Origin: Pterobdella sp. o SKG-2022
Lineage: Eukaryota > Annelida > Clitellata > Hirudinida > Piscicolidae
Direction: 5' to 3'
Assembly (NCBI GenBank): GCA_964035795.1
Contig: OZ038321.1
Location: forward strand, 23,938,850 to 24,002,849
DNA length: 64,000 bases
Shown: positions 61,301-64,000 of the stretch, one piece after another
Position numbering within the stretch: position 1 is the first letter of the stretch
Layout: each line of letters starts with the position of its first letter
Notes under the pieces: model-generated
What the model saw: the letters and a program-made list of their open reading frames with translations, nothing else
The model's database searches: none
What the model was told of the DNA's origin: nothing
Made by a program: the position numbers and the translations under genes

Positions 61301-62587
61301 AACCAAAAAAACCGTACACGAATCAACCAAATTATATAATTATGAATGAGGTTTTAAACTATTTATTGAAAACTCAACATGGGGTGATTGGTATGAAGCA
61401 AATAGTGTTCATAAAGTACTGGAACATTTTCAACTACTCAAACATACAAAATAACTTTTCATACTATAATCACCAATCTCAATCTGATAAACTGTTAGTA
61501 ACTAAAAAAATCGTTAATTTGTTTTATTTTTTGGAAAGCTTTGAATCTGATGGCTATAATCACAAAACTCATTTCAGATCAAACAAAAGGAAAATTAAGT
61601 CAGAATCAAATTACTGATTGGAGTTAGTGAAAAAACTTCAAAAAGCATCATATTCCGAGATGAATTTAAACTTTTAACACTTGTTTTGAAATATTCATTT
61701 TCTATACAAATTGTTCAACTTATTACACTCTTAATGTTTTGACATTTATTTTGGAAAAACACTTTTTATAGTGAGTACTTAATCCCCACGTTTTTGAGCT
61801 CATAATTGATGATGTTTACCAAGTATTTGATGGTTCAATGATTTCAGACGCTAAAATCTTGATTCCACATCAATATTCTTCTCAAAATAGAACGGAGATC
61901 GTTAAGGAAAATAAATGAGTGATGGTCGGACTCACAAAAGCACGAAAAAGTCATTTTTAATGATTCAATTTTTCACTATGTTTTATATATGCTTTTTAAA
62001 ATTAAAAGTAAAGTTTTTGGAAAAAAAATTGTCATTAAATTTTGAAATGATGAAGTATAGAAAATAATTTCAAGAAAACTTCGAGTTTTATTTCAAAAAG
62101 TAGATAAAATTGGCTTAAATTGTTACTCAAAAAAATTCTGAAATAACTAAAATAATGAAAATATATTCATTTATCCATTAAAGCACGTTTAAACTATGAC
62201 AAAAAATCTCTTTATAAATATCAAAAAACCAAAAAAGAATTTATCACAATAGATGAATCAGATATATCAGGTCGGTTAGTTGACATGGACTGTTGACTGA
62301 ATAACCAAAGCATATAACCTACAAACTATTGTTAGCTCACAAACCATTAATAAACTGAAAACACCCATTCACCTACAAAATACCGCATACCAATAAATCC
62401 CCATACAACCAAACCACTATATACCCACAAAGTTCGATTCTCACCGAGTATTGAAACTGATTCTGTTTAGGGCTCCTATGCTGCGAGAAGACGCATCGGT
62501 GAAAAGTTTAGAATGCAGAAGCATCACTCTGCATATCAAGTATAGCCGTAGAAACATTGGGAGGCTTAAGATCAAGTCTACGGGTAC
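49303..62587 (-). CDS. KCNN: Small-conductance Ca2+-activated K+ channel (SK/KCNN), S4 to C terminus
   Basis: Tetrameric potassium channel opened by calcium through bound calmodulin. Eight exons in the window join in phase to 447 codons: 62587-62445, 57833-57729, 56925-56790, 55590-55480, 53194-53067, 52544-52475, 50585-50496, 49860-49303. Exon 1 gives S4 ([19 protein letters not shown]) and [13 protein letters not shown]; exon 2 S5 ([16 protein letters not shown]); exon 3 the pore with selectivity filter SVGYGDIVP; exon 4 S6 and linker ([28 protein letters not shown]); exon 5 the calmodulin-binding domain ([27 protein letters not shown]); exons 6-7 a coiled coil; exon 8 a tail of about 185 residues rich in Gln, Asn, Ser and Thr. 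The S1-S3 exons are not in the visible sequence and should lie beyond 62587, in the gap or past the window. Splice junctions match vertebrate KCNN homology closely. A 4.6-kb intron follows the S4 exon. Confidence 0.95.
57834..62444. other. Large SK-channel intron
   Basis: AT-rich, with no sequence like a KCNN exon. The only curiosity is the plus-strand cluster of frames at 60.68-61.62 kb. Confidence 0.6.
60681..61617 (+). pseudogene. Cluster of short plus-strand frames, possible decayed gene or TE
   Basis: Three frames follow each other within 940 bases: 60681-60872 (contains [18 protein letters not shown]), 60936-61166 ([19 protein letters not shown], later [20 protein letters not shown]) and 61342-61617. 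They lie antisense in the SK-channel intron, and composition is more coding-like (balanced Asn/Lys/Glu with Trp and Cys) than neighbouring sequence. I recognise no domain. Stops and frame changes separate them, so an old retrocopy or transposon remnant is the most likely reading; chance is possible. Confidence 0.25.
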
Positions 62588-62756
62588 CTGCGGAATGTAG
62601 TAGTGAGTTTTTTTGTTACCTATAACAATAATGATAATCTGCAACGCAACTAATGTGAAAAATATAAATTTTTAGAGACATTTCAATGTACTTTCTGTAA
62701 TTAATTTTTGTAAATTTTTGCATTATAAATAGAAGCTTTTTTTAAAAAATTTGTAA

Positions 62757-63045
62757 AAAAGCTATAACTTTCGATGAGTTTAGCCTTATCGTAAAACTTT
62801 AGCGAAAATGTTTAATATAAGAAATAATATATTAGTAAAGAGGTGAATACGAGAAATAATATTTATTTTAGAAAGAATATTGAGTTCGAGGTTCAAACCA
62901 TTCTCTGTGTAACATTGAGACCATATGACAACATCGCTTTTCAATTTTTAATATTAATAGCAATAATGTTTATTAAACTGTTCCCATTTGAAAATATACT
63001 AACAGATTATGACGAAGTTGAATTTGTCGAAAATTATAGTTGACT
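62757..63045. repeat. Dispersed repeat, family R1, inverse copy
   Basis: Contains AGCTATAACTTTCGATGAG followed by TTTAGCCTTATCGTAAAACTTT as at 32.57 kb, and near 63.01 kb GATTATGACGAAGTTGAATTTGTCGAAAATT, kept here as one run for position only, whose reverse complement resembles 32.70 and 45.06 kb. The two ends are therefore partly inverted copies of one another, making the whole a degenerate inverted-repeat element of about 290 bases. Confidence 0.45.
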
Positions 63046-63584
63046 AAAAAAGTATCAAAATATTGCCGCTTTTTGGAATTAATTTTAAAAACAGTTAAAC
63101 AATAATTCTTATTATTTTCTCTTAACAATTTTTTATTTTAACACATAACTAAAAATTGAAAATATGGATAAACTGTGGAGTTGTTGAGGGCAATATAGTT
63201 ATTAATATTAGAGATATTTTTAATGTTAAAAAAATTAAACAATCATTTTACATTATGGTCTGAAAACATGGTTGGTTTCAAATAAATAATTCCTATGAGA
63301 TTAATCAAAAAATTGTGTATCTTTTACTTCAGACGATTCAAAAAAAACAGAAACACAATGGCAAGGTTGGTGCTATAATGCATTTTTCATGTTTAATTGT
63401 ATATTCTTATGTACTCTTTTGAGCTGAATGTATGCTTCAGTTTGCAATTTTATGAGAAATTTCTTAACTAAAAGGGCAATTTTTAAAACTATTATATAAG
63501 TAGTATCAATAATTTACGCTGACTTTTGTCAACCTTACTCACAGGAACATGCACAACAGTATAATCTAATAATATATAAAAATA

Positions 63585-63655
63585 AATATATGTAAATAAA
63601 TGAATAAATAAATAAATAAATAAATAAATGAATAAATAAATAAATAAATAAATAA

Positions 63656-63694
<39 letters not shown>

Positions 63695-63724
63695 TATATA
63701 TTATATATATATATATATATATAT
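63585..63724. repeat. AAAT and TA microsatellites at the gap edge
   Basis: A run of AATA units (63590-63657) passes directly into a TA run (63658-63724) which ends at the N block. The assembly most likely broke on this simple sequence. Confidence 0.95.
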
Positions 63725-63924
63725 NNNNNNNNNNNNNNNNNNNNNNNNNNNNNNNNNNNNNNNNNNNNNNNNNNNNNNNNNNNNNNNNNNNNNNNNNNNN
63801 NNNNNNNNNNNNNNNNNNNNNNNNNNNNNNNNNNNNNNNNNNNNNNNNNNNNNNNNNNNNNNNNNNNNNNNNNNNNNNNNNNNNNNNNNNNNNNNNNNNN
63901 NNNNNNNNNNNNNNNNNNNNNNNN
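63725..63924. other. Assembly gap of 200 N
   Basis: Unknown bases. The round length suggests a placeholder; true size unknown. Confidence 0.98.
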
Positions 63925-64000
63925 AGTTCGGTGAATTTCGTTTTGAGCGTTGACATCACATCCTCTGTCGAGAAGCAGGGTGACGGCATTTGCATGACCG
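63925..64000 (-). CDS. Ankyrin-repeat fragment
   Basis: The minus strand reads GHANAVTLLLDRGCDVNAQN and continues, which fits the ankyrin consensus (GH..VV.LLL..GADVNA.N..). Only 25 residues are visible; the exon runs off the window at 64000. As it is beyond the gap it may or may not belong to the same contig order, and it is not part of the SK channel. Confidence 0.8.

Noticed and set aside
63656..63995. Frames across the N gap
   Set aside because: They are built from TA microsatellite and unknown bases; only the ankyrin frame after the gap is meaningful.

Overview
This is an AT-rich, intron-rich invertebrate nuclear contig with small multi-exon genes, a 200-base assembly gap and several retrotransposon families. 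Gene content (a relaxin-receptor-like GPCR, an SK potassium channel), the intron density and the repeats suggest a lophotrochozoan, plausibly a leech-like annelid; this is inference, no marker settles the species. I rebuilt genes by hand from homology to remembered family sequences plus GT/AG sites and codon phase, so exon ends may be off by a base or two.

Layout. 1-600: 3' end of an RTE-like LINE. 2.9-15.8 kb (+): VPS18, 28 exons, core subunit of the HOPS/CORVET endosome-lysosome tethering complexes; its introns hold a dead Jockey-like LINE (5.64-6.87 kb), a dead RTE-like LINE (8.69-10.65 kb), a trinucleotide repeat and a SINE-like fragment. 16.5-19.1 kb (-): METTL2/8-type tRNA m3C methyltransferase, 8 exons, tail-to-tail with VPS18. 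19.6-19.8 kb (-): GC-rich possible exon. 21.4-21.9 kb (-): two exons of a cysteine-rich PAN/apple-like secreted protein. 23.5-30.5 kb (+): a long multi-exon gene whose protein I do not recognise, though 13 exons join in phase to a stop. 30.7-37.3 kb: AT-rich, repeats, no gene seen. 37.3-46.8 kb (+): relaxin-receptor (RXFP)-like GPCR with LDLa module, leucine-rich repeats and seven-helix domain, 17 exons. 49.3-62.6 kb (-): second half (S4 to C terminus) of a small-conductance calcium-activated potassium channel (KCNN/SK), 8 exons; its upstream exons lie beyond the gap or outside the window. 63.9-64.0 kb (-): part of an ankyrin repeat.

The genes do not form a pathway; they are ordinary eukaryotic neighbours. 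The more unusual material is (i) the unidentified 25-30 kb gene, (ii) an RXFP-like receptor with a furin-type site before the LDLa module, a very long LDLa-LRR linker and an E-C-C triplet in place of the DRY-type motif, (iii) a set of dispersed inverted-repeat elements sharing short cores, and (iv) a tRNA-Thr-like SINE family. I found no CRISPR, operon or prokaryotic system.
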